Source: SpSt-333 sp040751955 (GTDB lineage Bacteria; Bacteroidota; Ignavibacteria; UBA10030; UBA8401). Taken from it: a stretch of 64,000 nt of DNA. Both the position numbers and the translations under genes were made by a program. Position 1 is the stretch's first letter. Each line of letters starts with the position of its first letter. The notes beneath the pieces are model-generated. The model was not told the origin of the DNA. It saw only the letters and a program-made list of their open reading frames with translations, and did not search any database. Below, piece by piece: positions 8,167-17,070 of the stretch. The stretch is from NCBI GenBank assembly GCA_040751955.1, contig JBFMFY010000003.1, positions 62,001-126,000 of the forward strand, given 5' to 3'.

Positions 8167-9222
8167 CTATTCCACAATATTAGGGAAGTGGTAAATTTCG
8201 ATTTGCTTGTTTTCTATGAGTGATAGGAACGAAAAATCATTTCCTATGTATGCTTTTCTAATTGCACCGCCGATTAAATCAACCATTTGTACTTTGTTAG
8301 ATTTTTTACTATCCAATACTTGCAAATCATTAATTTTACCAATTGGCCAGAATAGATTTTTCGATTTTATGTATTCCTTAAATTCCTGATCAAATTGTGT
8401 CGGTTCATCCTGACCGGAATAGTTATCAAAATACAAATTAACTCTACCCAAACGTGTTAAGACTTTGTTAACTAAATATTGATTTGCAAATTTGTAGAAA
8501 CTCTTTGAATGATTAAACTTCTTATTATCTAATTTATCTTTAAAAAAGACAACAGCTGCAAATCCATAATCAAGCGTTGATATTTCTGACAGAAGTAATT
8601 TATGTTTTTTAGTGTTCAAATTATTGTGCTTGATTTCATATTTATCAGTTTTTTGCAATAGTTGCTTTCTGATAAAATTAAATTTTTCATCGAGTAGATT
8701 ATATCTTTTATTTTTACTGTCTATAATCACAGCACAGACAATGAAATAGGGCTCTTCTCTTTTATTCGACAATGTCGGTTTCCCACTCTCATCAAAGTAT
8801 ACATCAGCGATTCTTTTGTCAGATTCGGGGTATTGAACTTTTTCTCGATTATTATCTTTTTTCAAAACCATCATCAAGTTTTTGAGATGTTTCTCCTCCG
8901 AATTAATTCTTCTCGAATAAAAACTTATTGTTTTAAGTGCATCGGTTGAATTTTTAATTAGATAAATACCTTTATTTCCCGTCCCAATAAAAAACCCTTT
9001 TTCTTCTCTTAGTGGAACCAGAATAGTATGTTGAAAAGATTCTCGGCTATATGGTTTTGAAAACCTCCTATTAAGAATCATTAGAAGTTCATCAATGCTC
9101 TTAGCTTTAGAAAGCCCCACACAATGTTTTGAGATATATTTCAAAAATATTTCTCTATCTTTCCCATAATGATCGCGTTTACCGCTTCGCCACTTTTTAG
9201 CATTTTCAATAAAATTGTTCAC
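8167..9222 (-). CDS. DUF3800 protein (putative RNase H-fold nuclease)
   Basis: A 351-residue protein. The N-terminal ~120 residues are basic and helical. From residue ~125 there is a DUF3800 domain, with the leading acidic strand DVYFDESGKP, PYFIVCAVIIDSK, and later LYFDNYSG and VQMVDLIGGAI. The spaced acidic residues (D/E in YFDESG, D in YFDNY, D in MVDLI) fit an RNase H-like active site, as suggested for the family. Base composition is strongly AT-rich compared with neighbours, indicating transfer. It lies 7 bases downstream of the DNA methyltransferase and is co-directional, so the pair may act as a modification and nuclease module (inference). Confidence 0.8.
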   Translation of the reverse strand: MNNFIENAKKWRSGKRDHYGKDREIFLKYISKHCVGLSKAKSIDELLMILNRRFSKPYSRESFQHTILVPLREEKGFFIGTGNKGIYLIKNSTDALKTISFYSRRINSEEKHLKNLMMVLKKDNNREKVQYPESDKRIADVYFDESGKPTLSNKREEPYFIVCAVIIDSKNKRYNLLDEKFNFIRKQLLQKTDKYEIKHNNLNTKKHKLLLSEISTLDYGFAAVVFFKDKLDNKKFNHSKSFYKFANQYLVNKVLTRLGRVNLYFDNYSGQDEPTQFDQEFKEYIKSKNLFWPIGKINDLQVLDSKKSNKVQMVDLIGGAIRKAYIGNDFSFLSLIENKQIEIYHFPNIVE

Positions 9223-9229
9223 CGTGAAT

Positions 9230-10450
9230 TTACCTCTTGTAAAATAGGATTATCCGATTCGAATTTGTCCCATCTTTATTGTTCTTCACACCCCAAATAT
9301 TAGCAGTTTTTGTAAACCTTTGTTTGTTAATGAGTAGTGCCTCACAATGGAATCCAGCATCAACACCAATCGGAATTACTAAATCCTCCATTTTGATAGT
9401 CTTATTTCTTATTTCACCAACCTCAAAAGCAACCCAACCCCCGGGGTTGGTAATTCGATAAAGTTCCTTAAAAACATTCCCCATCATCTTTTTCCATTCA
9501 TCAGCATTTCGGGAAATCCTGATGCTATTGGCAACTGCTTTCGCATCAAACCCATTGAACCAACATCGAAGCCAATTGTCACCATAATAATCAATTGTAT
9601 CTAAAAAATGCGGAGAAGTAATAGTTAAATTCACCGAATTGTTTTTAATAGCGCCCGTGCTTTGAGCATCACAATTTAAAAACTTCGCTGAAGACGAGAC
9701 TCTTTTAAGAGTTTTAATTTGATCTTTGCTTAGTGTGCGGATGAGACTTTTTGATTTTTTAAGAATGATATCGCAAACGTTTCGATATTCAGGTTTCTGA
9801 TTAAGTTTATTGTTGATTCGTATCTGACTTTGCGGGCTTGTTGCTTGATTTGGAGGAAGAGTATATACAGAGAAAAAACCTTTTGAATGACCTGTCAATC
9901 TGTTTGTCGCAACCATTTGTATCCATCGATCCAAGTTATCAATCTTCTTTTCCTTTAATCGATTTAATAGGTAACTGCGCAAAGAAAGAATTTCAACCAA
10001 CGTGTCTTTATGGTAGAACATCGACAAGTCAATATTCGATTTTAATCGTTTATTAATCTTAATACTATCTAATCGGTGTTTGAGTAAATCTAAATCTGGT
10101 ATATGCAACCGAGCTTCGCCAATAATACGGCTCAGAGGATTGATGTCATTTGCAATGATTTTTCTGCCGCTAAGTGCCGCTTCCAGTACGGTCGTACACC
10201 TACCGCTGAACGGATCGTAAACTACATCACCCGGTTTTGTTAACCATTGAATGAAAAAATTTGGTAATTCAGCTTTGAAACATGCACGGTAGGATACTTC
10301 ATGAATTGATGACGACTGCCGCTGCTTTGCTGTCCAAAATTCACCTACATAACGATTGACCGAAGTATTTCCGACACTGTATGTATCCCGATAGGGTTGC
10401 TTCTTTATTGTGGGATGTGATTTGAAAAATTTCGACACTGTTGCGACCAT
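9230..10450 (-). CDS. DNA methyltransferase (N6-adenine/N4-cytosine type)
   Basis: 406 residues from ATG 10448-10450, preceded by AAAGGA; an upstream ATG at 10478-10480 is less likely. The N-terminus carries the EFWTAKQRQSSSIHEVSYRA signature seen in a group of orphan and restriction-linked methyltransferases. The S-adenosylmethionine motif I follows (VVYDPFSGRCTTVLEAA), then NDINP. The catalytic motif IV is TSPHFLDTIDYYGDNW, with SPH in place of the usual SPP. Order is SAM-binding motif first, catalytic motif last. AT-rich like the DUF3800 gene 7 bases downstream. Recognition sequence unknown. A second copy of the N-terminal signature lies just upstream in a broken gene. Confidence 0.85.
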   Translation of the reverse strand: MVATVSKFFKSHPTIKKQPYRDTYSVGNTSVNRYVGEFWTAKQRQSSSIHEVSYRACFKAELPNFFIQWLTKPGDVVYDPFSGRCTTVLEAALSGRKIIANDINPLSRIIGEARLHIPDLDLLKHRLDSIKINKRLKSNIDLSMFYHKDTLVEILSLRSYLLNRLKEKKIDNLDRWIQMVATNRLTGHSKGFFSVYTLPPNQATSPQSQIRINNKLNQKPEYRNVCDIILKKSKSLIRTLSKDQIKTLKRVSSSAKFLNCDAQSTGAIKNNSVNLTITSPHFLDTIDYYGDNWLRCWFNGFDAKAVANSIRISRNADEWKKMMGNVFKELYRITNPGGWVAFEVGEIRNKTIKMEDLVIPIGVDAGFHCEALLINKQRFTKTANIWGVKNNKDGTNSNRIILFYKR

Positions 10451-10514
10451 ATCATATCCTTTGTTTAATGTTGAACCCACTTAAAATTAAACAATATTTT
10501 TATCAATGTACACA

Positions 10515-10706
10515 TCAAAATATCCCGCTTTTTTTCCTGTATTCATGCAGTGAATGCGCCTGACGCTGTTTGGAGGTCCAGAATTCGTTTGTGAATGTGG
10601 GGATTTTCTTTCCGCCGATAGAGATAGCGTTGACGATTGTCCTAGATTGCTTGTTCTCTTCTTCAAAGACAAAATCGGAAAGAAAATGCCGGAATGTTTT
10701 TTTCAT
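10515..10706 (-). pseudogene. 5' remnant of a second DNA methyltransferase
   Basis: A 63-codon frame whose middle (FTNEFWTSKQRQAHSLHE) matches the N-terminal signature of the intact methyltransferase downstream (VGEFWTAKQRQSSSIHE). Where the intact protein continues VSYRACFK this one breaks off into YRKKSGIF and a stop. The SAM-binding and catalytic domains are absent. This looks like the stump of a paralogous methyltransferase removed by deletion or by replacement with the present one. A stand-alone short protein cannot be fully excluded. Confidence 0.6.
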
Positions 10707-10728
10707 CTATAGTCTGTTCTTCAATTGC

Positions 10729-10812
10729 ATGACCCCACCCTAACCCTCCCCTTACAGGGGAGGGAATATAACTTTCTCCCCCTAAAAGGGGGAGAACACA
10801 AGAGGGGGTCAT
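10729..10812. repeat. Intergenic palindromic element with nested hairpins
   Basis: ATGACCCC at 10729-10736 pairs with GGGGTCAT at 10805-10812. Inside lie two perfect hairpins: CCCTCCCC/GGGGAGGG at 10744-10764, and CTCCCCCT/AGGGGGAG at 10776-10794. The C/G-only arms and nested layout resemble dispersed palindromic repeats of bacterial genomes. It sits between the methyltransferase remnant and the PIG-L gene, at the island border. Confidence 0.7.
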
Positions 10813-10828
10813 CAATGTTTACCGGAAT

Positions 10829-13285
10829 TTATTTCCCCATCGAAACCAGATTCGCAAATAGTCGGTAGGCACCTTCAACTCCGGCCGGAAGTTGACGAAA
10901 GAATGCAAGTCCCGTAAAGATGTAATTCCCTTTGCCGTGCTTTGCAACGAGCAGGCTTCCTTCACGCGACGGTTCGTTCGGGTCTGCAAATGATACGATC
11001 GGCGACATTCTTGCATCCCATTTGTTCGGGAAATACAACCCCCGCTCCTGCACCCAGCCGTCGAAATCTTTTTCTGTGATATGGTTGGGAAAATTGAGCA
11101 CGGGATGTTTCGCATCGATGAACGACACGGCGGCAGTCTCATCAGTCACGCGGTCGCGCGAGATCTCCATCGGAAACGGCGCGATGTTATCTGTTTGTCC
11201 TCTCTCCATCACTTGATACTGAACGACGTATGTTCCACCCCTCTCCACATATTCCAGCAGACGCTTGTTCCATTGCCGCAGTTGCGCGCGTGTGTTGTAG
11301 GCACGGATCCCTGCAACGATCGCATCATACTTTGAAAAGTCTCCTCCCTGCAAATCATCGTCACTGATCATTGAAACGGAGTAACCCATCTGTTCCAGCG
11401 CTTTCGGCACGTCATCCCCCGCGCCCATAATGTAGCCGATGTTCCGTCCCAGTTTTTTCAGATCGAGGTTCAGCAGTTTACCTTCCGCACGCTCCAGTAA
11501 TGTTTGTATCGGAATATGAGCATACGAGATTCTTTTTACAGTATGCGAGTACGTTCTCCCATCGACTGCAGCCTCCACGGCAAATGTTCCGCTTGCTGCA
11601 CCGGAGTCGGGACGAACATAGAACTGAAATATCTTTTCTTCATTCTTTGTTCCGATGTTGAACTGTTGCTCGCCACTGCTTTCCCATCCTTGTGGAACAC
11701 GTAATTTCACGGTCCCTGAAAGATTGCCCGTCATCGCTTTCACCTGCACCGAAATGAGCGAATGAGAAATTCTGTTTTCCATCACACTCTTCTTCACAAC
11801 GCTGACTGAAACCGGCGGAACAATTTCCACGCTGCGGCGCAGTTCACCGTGGATGTCGTCGATCCATTTGTACTGCAGCGGAACCAAGCATGGGATAGGT
11901 ACATTCATCACCGTAAGCGTCACATCCGCAGTGAGCGGCGATTGTTTGACTGCCGTACCGATATCATTCTGCTGAGCGATTGTGTAAAGATTGCTGACGG
12001 AATGTTCCGTAAGCCAGTACGGTTGTGTACGATTGATGTCGTACGGAATGATTGTATTGAACCGCATCTCAAGCGGCTGGTTCTGTTTCAACTCAGCAGG
12101 GGTTGTTGTCGCAATACTCAATGCCCGAAAAGTAAATGAAGAAAGAGTTACGGGCTGACCGGAACGATTGATTACCGAGAAGGTTACAGAAATCGAATCT
12201 CCGTTTGTGAACGAGTGATCATGTGCCGTCAATTCTGCTGAAAAACCGAGCGAAAACAGTATGAGCGATTCGACTTCTTTTAATTTTACGGTACACCAGA
12301 AATCATCCGGCTGTTTCAGCAATTCGTTGCGGAGTTGAATCAGTGCCGGCACACTCTTCTCCGGTTGCGACGGACGAAAAAGTTTTTGAATCCCCACAAC
12401 AAGTTTTTCGATCTGCTTCCAGTTTTTGACTTTTGCCCAACTCACATCGATATTTTCCATCACATCGTTCTTTGCGTCGCTTCCGTCGGTAACCACAAAT
12501 TCATTCACCGCACTCCCTTTACGCTGTGGTGAGCCCATTCCCTGACTCTTGTGCATTGTGCGGCTGATGCCGGCAAGTTCGGTGTACGATTTTCCAAGGA
12601 GCGGATTGTATTCGCCGACATCGATCTTTATCGACGAAAGATTCTGCTGGTTCGAGCTCGTTCCGCCAAATCGGAAATGATTGAAGAGAATTCGTTTCGC
12701 TTTCCACGGCGTTACATAGTGCAGCTGTTCTGGATATACATTCGGATCGCCTGAAATCTTGAATGCCTCCTGCGCAAGAATCGCGGAGGCAAGATGGTGC
12801 CCGTGCCCTCCCTGGGTCGGCGAGAAGCGGGTGATGATGATGTCGGGACGGAATTTGCGGATCACCCAGACGACATCTTTGAGTACGCTGTCTTTGTTCC
12901 AGAACCTGAGTGCTTCGTCCGATGATTTTGAATAGCCGAAATCGATCGCGCGTGTAAAATATTGTTCCGCGCCGTCGATGCGGCGGGCAGCAAGCAGTTC
13001 CTGTGTGCGGATCACGCCGAGCTCTGTCCCCAATTCAGGACCGATCAGGTTTTGTCCCCCCTCCCCTCTTGTTATTGAAAGATATGCCGTGCGGTACAAT
13101 CGTCCTTTTGCGAAATAGGATAACAGCGCCGTGTTCTCATCATCGGGATGAGCAGCAACATACAGTACCGAACCGAGCACGGACAATTTATTGACAGCAA
13201 GTTGCAATTCCGCACCGTCCGGCTGCTGCGGTTGTGCGTAAATAATGCATGTGATGGACAAAAGTGAGTGGAATATTTTTTTCAT
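10829..13285 (-). CDS. Secreted PIG-L family (LmbE-like) deacetylase
   Basis: 818 residues from ATG 13283-13285 (MKKIFHSLLSITCIIYAQ, a signal peptide). The PIG-L zinc-hydrolase domain spans about 38-270. It has AHPDDE at 45-50 supplying metal ligands and the catalytic base, TRGEGGQNLIG, and a GGHGHH zinc-ligand motif. The family removes N-acetyl groups from amino sugars such as GlcNAc. The remaining 550 residues hold beta-sandwich domains (including an NPCBM/NEW3-like stretch around FSVINRSGQPVTLSSF) and a C-terminal glutamine-amidotransferase-like fold (KYDAIVAGIRAYNTRAQL). The long multidomain form is typical of Bacteroidota. It is divergent from the ICMT-like gene, with starts only 10 bases apart. 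Confidence 0.85.
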   Translation of the reverse strand: MKKIFHSLLSITCIIYAQPQQPDGAELQLAVNKLSVLGSVLYVAAHPDDENTALLSYFAKGRLYRTAYLSITRGEGGQNLIGPELGTELGVIRTQELLAARRIDGAEQYFTRAIDFGYSKSSDEALRFWNKDSVLKDVVWVIRKFRPDIIITRFSPTQGGHGHHLASAILAQEAFKISGDPNVYPEQLHYVTPWKAKRILFNHFRFGGTSSNQQNLSSIKIDVGEYNPLLGKSYTELAGISRTMHKSQGMGSPQRKGSAVNEFVVTDGSDAKNDVMENIDVSWAKVKNWKQIEKLVVGIQKLFRPSQPEKSVPALIQLRNELLKQPDDFWCTVKLKEVESLILFSLGFSAELTAHDHSFTNGDSISVTFSVINRSGQPVTLSSFTFRALSIATTTPAELKQNQPLEMRFNTIIPYDINRTQPYWLTEHSVSNLYTIAQQNDIGTAVKQSPLTADVTLTVMNVPIPCLVPLQYKWIDDIHGELRRSVEIVPPVSVSVVKKSVMENRISHSLISVQVKAMTGNLSGTVKLRVPQGWESSGEQQFNIGTKNEEKIFQFYVRPDSGAASGTFAVEAAVDGRTYSHTVKRISYAHIPIQTLLERAEGKLLNLDLKKLGRNIGYIMGAGDDVPKALEQMGYSVSMISDDDLQGGDFSKYDAIVAGIRAYNTRAQLRQWNKRLLEYVERGGTYVVQYQVMERGQTDNIAPFPMEISRDRVTDETAAVSFIDAKHPVLNFPNHITEKDFDGWVQERGLYFPNKWDARMSPIVSFADPNEPSREGSLLVAKHGKGNYIFTGLAFFRQLPAGVEGAYRLFANLVSMGK

Positions 13286-13295
13286 ATATTGAACC

Positions 13296-13721
13296 ATGAA
13301 TTCAGTGCTTCTGGTAATTATTCAGTTTTCAATGATTGTTATGATCGTCGCTGTCGGCACATTCCCCGATACAGTCATGACAATAGTGCTGTTTATCACC
13401 GGTATCGTGCTCGGAGTAACGTCGATCCTGTACATGGGCATCCCCAATCTGCGAATTTTTCCCGAACCAAAAAAGGATATTCGGCTTGTCACGACGGGAC
13501 CGTATCGAATCCTGCGGCATCCGATGTACACTTCCGTGCTGCTGTTCAGTGCTTCGTTCATCGCCGACTCGACGTCTTCCTTTCCGTACATTCTCTGGTT
13601 CATTCTTCTCGCTGTGCTCATTGGAAAAATCCACATTGAAGAACGCCTCCTCCCCAAACTCCTGCCTGGGTATGCAGAGTATAAAAAGCGGACATGGAGA
13701 TTGATACCCTTTATTTTTTGA
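13296..13721 (+). CDS. ICMT/PEMT-like integral membrane methyltransferase
   Basis: A 141-residue, highly hydrophobic protein with about four membrane helices. The C-terminal half carries the isoprenylcysteine carboxyl methyltransferase family signature: GPYRILRHPMYT, then IHIEERLLPKLLPGYAEYKKRTWRLIPFIF. The RHPMY and EE..L....Y..Y...W..PF motifs bind S-adenosylmethionine. Bacterial members methylate lipids or unknown small substrates. The family is certain, the substrate is not. Its ATG at 13296 faces the PIG-L start at 13285, so each promoter must lie inside the opposing gene. Confidence 0.85.
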   Translation: MNSVLLVIIQFSMIVMIVAVGTFPDTVMTIVLFITGIVLGVTSILYMGIPNLRIFPEPKKDIRLVTTGPYRILRHPMYTSVLLFSASFIADSTSSFPYILWFILLAVLIGKIHIEERLLPKLLPGYAEYKKRTWRLIPFIF

Positions 13722-13772
13722 TTGATTTTTTTTCTATGTAAACTATGTTCCTACGTGGTTTGTTTTTGTTTT

Positions 13773-14236
13773 AAACACATAAGGCACATAGATTTACTCT
13801 TCAGGAAGATTGCGAAACAACTCGTTCACAAATGTCCTTTGACCTTCCTTAAATACATTCGCGCAATTAAAATTTATCAATATCCCTTTCGGTTTTTCGA
13901 GCAATTTCATATACGTCAACAATTGTGCTTCATGAACGGGAGCAAGCGCATCAATCGCTTTTAATTCAACAACAATGAGGTCTTCCACCAACAGATCACA
14001 TCGTAATTCAGTATCCAACGACAACCCTTTATAATTGACACCGACGAGTAATTCTGATTGAAAAGTCAATTTCCGCAGAAGCAATTCCTGTTTCATGCAC
14101 TTATGATAGACGCTTTCAAGTAAACCGGGACCCAACGTTTTATGTACTTCTATCGCAGCACCGATGATGTGGTACGTCAGATCATTTAGTATTTTCTTTG
14201 TCATCACACTATGTGTTCTACTGTGCCTATGTGTTT
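13773..14236. mobile_element. Candidate inverted-repeat-bounded element carrying the GxxExxY gene
   Basis: The GxxExxY gene is framed by near-matching inverted repeats. AAACACATAAGGCACATAG stands at 13773-13791, and CTACTGTGCCTATGTGTTT at 14218-14236 (reverse complement AAACACATAGGCACAGTAG). They align with two single-base gaps. An extra half-repeat (GAACACATAG in minus-strand reading) lies between the right end and the gene start. The right end touches the addB stop codon and the left end lies two bases past the GxxExxY stop. Nothing else is carried. No target-site duplication was established. Confidence 0.45.
13794..14204 (-). CDS. GxxExxY protein (PD-(D/E)XK-like)
   Basis: 136 residues from ATG 14202-14204; the frame is open further upstream but that part reads into the repeat and the addB 3' end. 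The namesake motif is GPGLLESVYHKCM (G-x-x-E-x-x-Y). A core follows with CDLLVEDLIVVELKAID, where D and E-x-K fit a PD-(D/E)XK nuclease active site, and then LLTYMKLLEKPKGILINFN. Members are found in many copies in Bacteroidota and other genomes; their role is unknown. Here the gene is exactly bounded by inverted repeats. Confidence 0.85.
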   Translation of the reverse strand: MTKKILNDLTYHIIGAAIEVHKTLGPGLLESVYHKCMKQELLLRKLTFQSELLVGVNYKGLSLDTELRCDLLVEDLIVVELKAIDALAPVHEAQLLTYMKLLEKPKGILINFNCANVFKEGQRTFVNELFRNLPEE

Positions 14237-17070
14237 CAATAGAATTTAACCTTCTCCGCCCACTGCGTACCACAGATAAATTTATACGGACAATCGGGAC
14301 AGTCGTTGACGATCTCATCCGTCGGCTCAAACGGTTTTTTTATATCCTTGATCTCATCGACCAGAGAGAGAATGATCTCCTCCAATTTTGGATACCACTC
14401 TTTTGCCTGTTCCTTTGATTCAAACAGGCTCACTTCCGACTGAAGGTTCAATTGTTTCTTTCCGAGAAATAAAATCGCCGGAGTGATCTCGCTTGCCGGC
14501 ACACCCGCGCTTTGGGAATACATCAACATATACAACGGCAGTTGTACAGAACCGATCGCTGATTTCCATGTCTCCCTGTCGTCAGGATCCAGTTTCTTGA
14601 AAGAGATCACGACGCCCTTTTCATCCGCGCCGGTTTTATAGTCGAGGATATAGACATCATCCCCTCTTTTTTCGATCCTGTCGGCGAATCCTTTGAACAA
14701 TCGTTCGCCGATCGTTGCCGAAAGTTCTTGTTCAAGGTTTTCGATCGTGATGCTCTGGTCCCTGAGCATGATCGCCTGATAGTTGTCGAAAAATTCTTCA
14801 AGATGCTTGACCACCTGCCGCTTTGCAATGAACTGCTCTCCGAGCAAGTCTTTTCCGTAGTATCGTGCGAATGCCTCTTCGGTTATTCGATGCAATCTTT
14901 CTTTTTGTACATCAGCTGCCGTCAACCGCTTTCCTTTCAAGGAAATGAAATATTCATTCAAAATTTCATGGATGATCGTCCCGATATCGGCACGTTCAAC
15001 CTCGCCTGAAATATCGGTCGTTTCATGCAGACAAAGGAGATAGCGATAATAAAATTGCAGCGGGCAAGTCAAATACGTATCGAGCGATGTAGATGAAAAC
15101 TGCATTTCATTGATCGCTTCGATCATTGCGGGAGTTTTCTTGACGGCATCCGGCTGCCGGATACCGAGATCGATCGCGTACTGCAATTGCCGGATTGTTC
15201 CTGCCTCAAGCGTACGCTTTGCTTTCTGCTCCTCCCATAATAGTTTCTCAATGAACGTGCTTTTTATTTTGGAATCATTCTCAATGAAGAAACAATGCAC
15301 ATGTTCGGCGCCGCCGCACAATGTTTCAAAAATGTGTGCTTTGATCCTCTCCTGATCTTTATATGTCGAGAGTCCCAGCTGCTGTCGCATTTTCAACGGC
15401 AGTAGCACATCCTGCTGAATTCCCCCGGGAAGCACATCGTCGTTCAGATCGACGATATACACGTTCTTGAATTTCAACCCGCGCGTTTCAAGAAAGCCCA
15501 GCACCTGCAACCCTTGCAGCGGCGTTCCGGTGAACGGAACTTCAGCATCGGCAATATATTGCTTGAGGAATGAATAATACAATTCCGGCTTGGTAAAATG
15601 TTCGTTTGCCAGCATCGAATGCCGCAGCATCTCAAGATGCTGCAGCAATGTTTCAACGAACGGGCGGAAGAACGGATGCCTGTGCGCGGTACTGTGTTCA
15701 AAAATGAATTGCAGGACATCAACACTCTGCTTTCCCAGCCCGCCGACGCTTTCAAACGAGAGGAATTTTCGCACTGTAGCATCGTGCATATACCGGATAT
15801 GCGCCTGAACGTCCGCATCGGTTATTTCTGTCTCTTCCGTTTTCACACGATGCAGAACAGACTGGATGATCTCCGGGCTGCTCTCAATATCTTCAATGGC
15901 AATATATGTTTTGGTATTGTGCGTCGCGCAATATCGTTCGATCGCCTGGACGATTATGCGGGTAACGTCGCTTCGATTCTTCCACAAAATATTCTTCGTG
16001 TACGGATGAAGCATGAATTGCAGGTACGTGGGAACGAACACCGTTCCGTTGCGTGATGAAAGAAGAACATCCATCAGCGCCATCAGGAATCCGTACACCG
16101 GTGTCCGGTTGAGCGGATACCCAAGCGCAATGTTGTACGAATCTCTGTCGTACCGCGCCAGCGTTTGATGGTAGAGCGGAAAGAGATTCTCTGACGACGG
16201 AAGGACGATCACCGAATCATCGCTCGCGTGCACCATTTCCGGAAGATGCTCTTTCAATATGGAATTCAGACTGAAGAATTGTCCATGAGCGTCGGGCGAG
16301 CGGTAGAAATGATATTTCGGTTTTGTTTGTTCAGGTTCTGTTTCGACCGTAATCCCGATTTTTTCCAATTGAGATGACATGCCGATTCCATCATGAAATA
16401 TCAGTTCACAATTCTGCTGATCGACGATCTTCTTGAAGAGTAACTCCTCCGCCGCCGTGAATGCATAAAAACCGGCGAAGATCATCATCGAGTACTGTGA
16501 AAAGTCGATCTCGTTGCAATGTTCCGCAACATATCGGTACTTCATCGATCGTGTCGTCAGTTTTCGCAGGGTGAGTTCATTATAGAAATGATCGTACATT
16601 TCGATCAATGTCCCGGTTGACGACAGTGAAACATTCGCCGTTGCCTCTTGTAGCCGCCGTTGGTCGATACCGGCGATGTATAGTTCTTCAAGTTCAGAGA
16701 AGAGACTTTTCGCAAGAGGATAAAAAGAATCGAGCGTCGTAAAGTACTTTTCACTTATTTTTTTGCCGCGAGTAAGTGAAGAATGAAGCGAATATAGAAT
16801 TGCCGATGCATCCAGCGTATCGATGGTTCGTTCGGTTCGTCCAAGTTGTTTCGAGTAGAGATGATCGATGAAGACATCGATGGAGAATACTTGTGGCGGA
16901 AAGAAGGGTCTCTTCAATTGATCGGCAAGTTTCTTCCTGAGTACATGTGCCGGACGTTTTCCGGGAAAGACGACGAGGTTGAGCGAGTAGTCAGTTCCGT
17001 TCGGCTGAAGAGAATGCAAGGCTTCGTCAATCAAATTGATGCGGGGAGATATCAAACGGGATTTGCTCAC
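14236..17070 (-). CDS. AddB-like PD-(D/E)XK nuclease subunit
   Basis: A 944-residue protein. The N-terminal two thirds resemble an inactivated UvrD-like helicase; the region where AddB has a Walker A (VVFPGKRPAHVLRKK) is not a proper P-loop. The C-terminal nuclease domain starts near FSSTSLDTYLTCPLQFYYRY, continues with ADIGTIIHEILNEYF, and has the active-site DYKTGADEK. A first Cys (YLTCPLQF) and three clustered Cys near the end (CPDCPYKFIC) fit the iron-sulfur staple of AddB-type nucleases. Its GTG start overlaps the addA stop by four bases. Together they would resect DNA double-strand ends for RecA. Confidence 0.8.
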   Translation of the reverse strand: MSKSRLISPRINLIDEALHSLQPNGTDYSLNLVVFPGKRPAHVLRKKLADQLKRPFFPPQVFSIDVFIDHLYSKQLGRTERTIDTLDASAILYSLHSSLTRGKKISEKYFTTLDSFYPLAKSLFSELEELYIAGIDQRRLQEATANVSLSSTGTLIEMYDHFYNELTLRKLTTRSMKYRYVAEHCNEIDFSQYSMMIFAGFYAFTAAEELLFKKIVDQQNCELIFHDGIGMSSQLEKIGITVETEPEQTKPKYHFYRSPDAHGQFFSLNSILKEHLPEMVHASDDSVIVLPSSENLFPLYHQTLARYDRDSYNIALGYPLNRTPVYGFLMALMDVLLSSRNGTVFVPTYLQFMLHPYTKNILWKNRSDVTRIIVQAIERYCATHNTKTYIAIEDIESSPEIIQSVLHRVKTEETEITDADVQAHIRYMHDATVRKFLSFESVGGLGKQSVDVLQFIFEHSTAHRHPFFRPFVETLLQHLEMLRHSMLANEHFTKPELYYSFLKQYIADAEVPFTGTPLQGLQVLGFLETRGLKFKNVYIVDLNDDVLPGGIQQDVLLPLKMRQQLGLSTYKDQERIKAHIFETLCGGAEHVHCFFIENDSKIKSTFIEKLLWEEQKAKRTLEAGTIRQLQYAIDLGIRQPDAVKKTPAMIEAINEMQFSSTSLDTYLTCPLQFYYRYLLCLHETTDISGEVERADIGTIIHEILNEYFISLKGKRLTAADVQKERLHRITEEAFARYYGKDLLGEQFIAKRQVVKHLEEFFDNYQAIMLRDQSITIENLEQELSATIGERLFKGFADRIEKRGDDVYILDYKTGADEKGVVISFKKLDPDDRETWKSAIGSVQLPLYMLMYSQSAGVPASEITPAILFLGKKQLNLQSEVSLFESKEQAKEWYPKLEEIILSLVDEIKDIKKPFEPTDEIVNDCPDCPYKFICGTQWAEKVKFY

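Noticed and set aside
10487..10672. Second minus-strand frame overlapping the methyltransferase remnant
   Set aside because: It is the shifted frame of the remnant; only the other frame matches the methyltransferase signature. The tail YIDKNIV has no supporting features.
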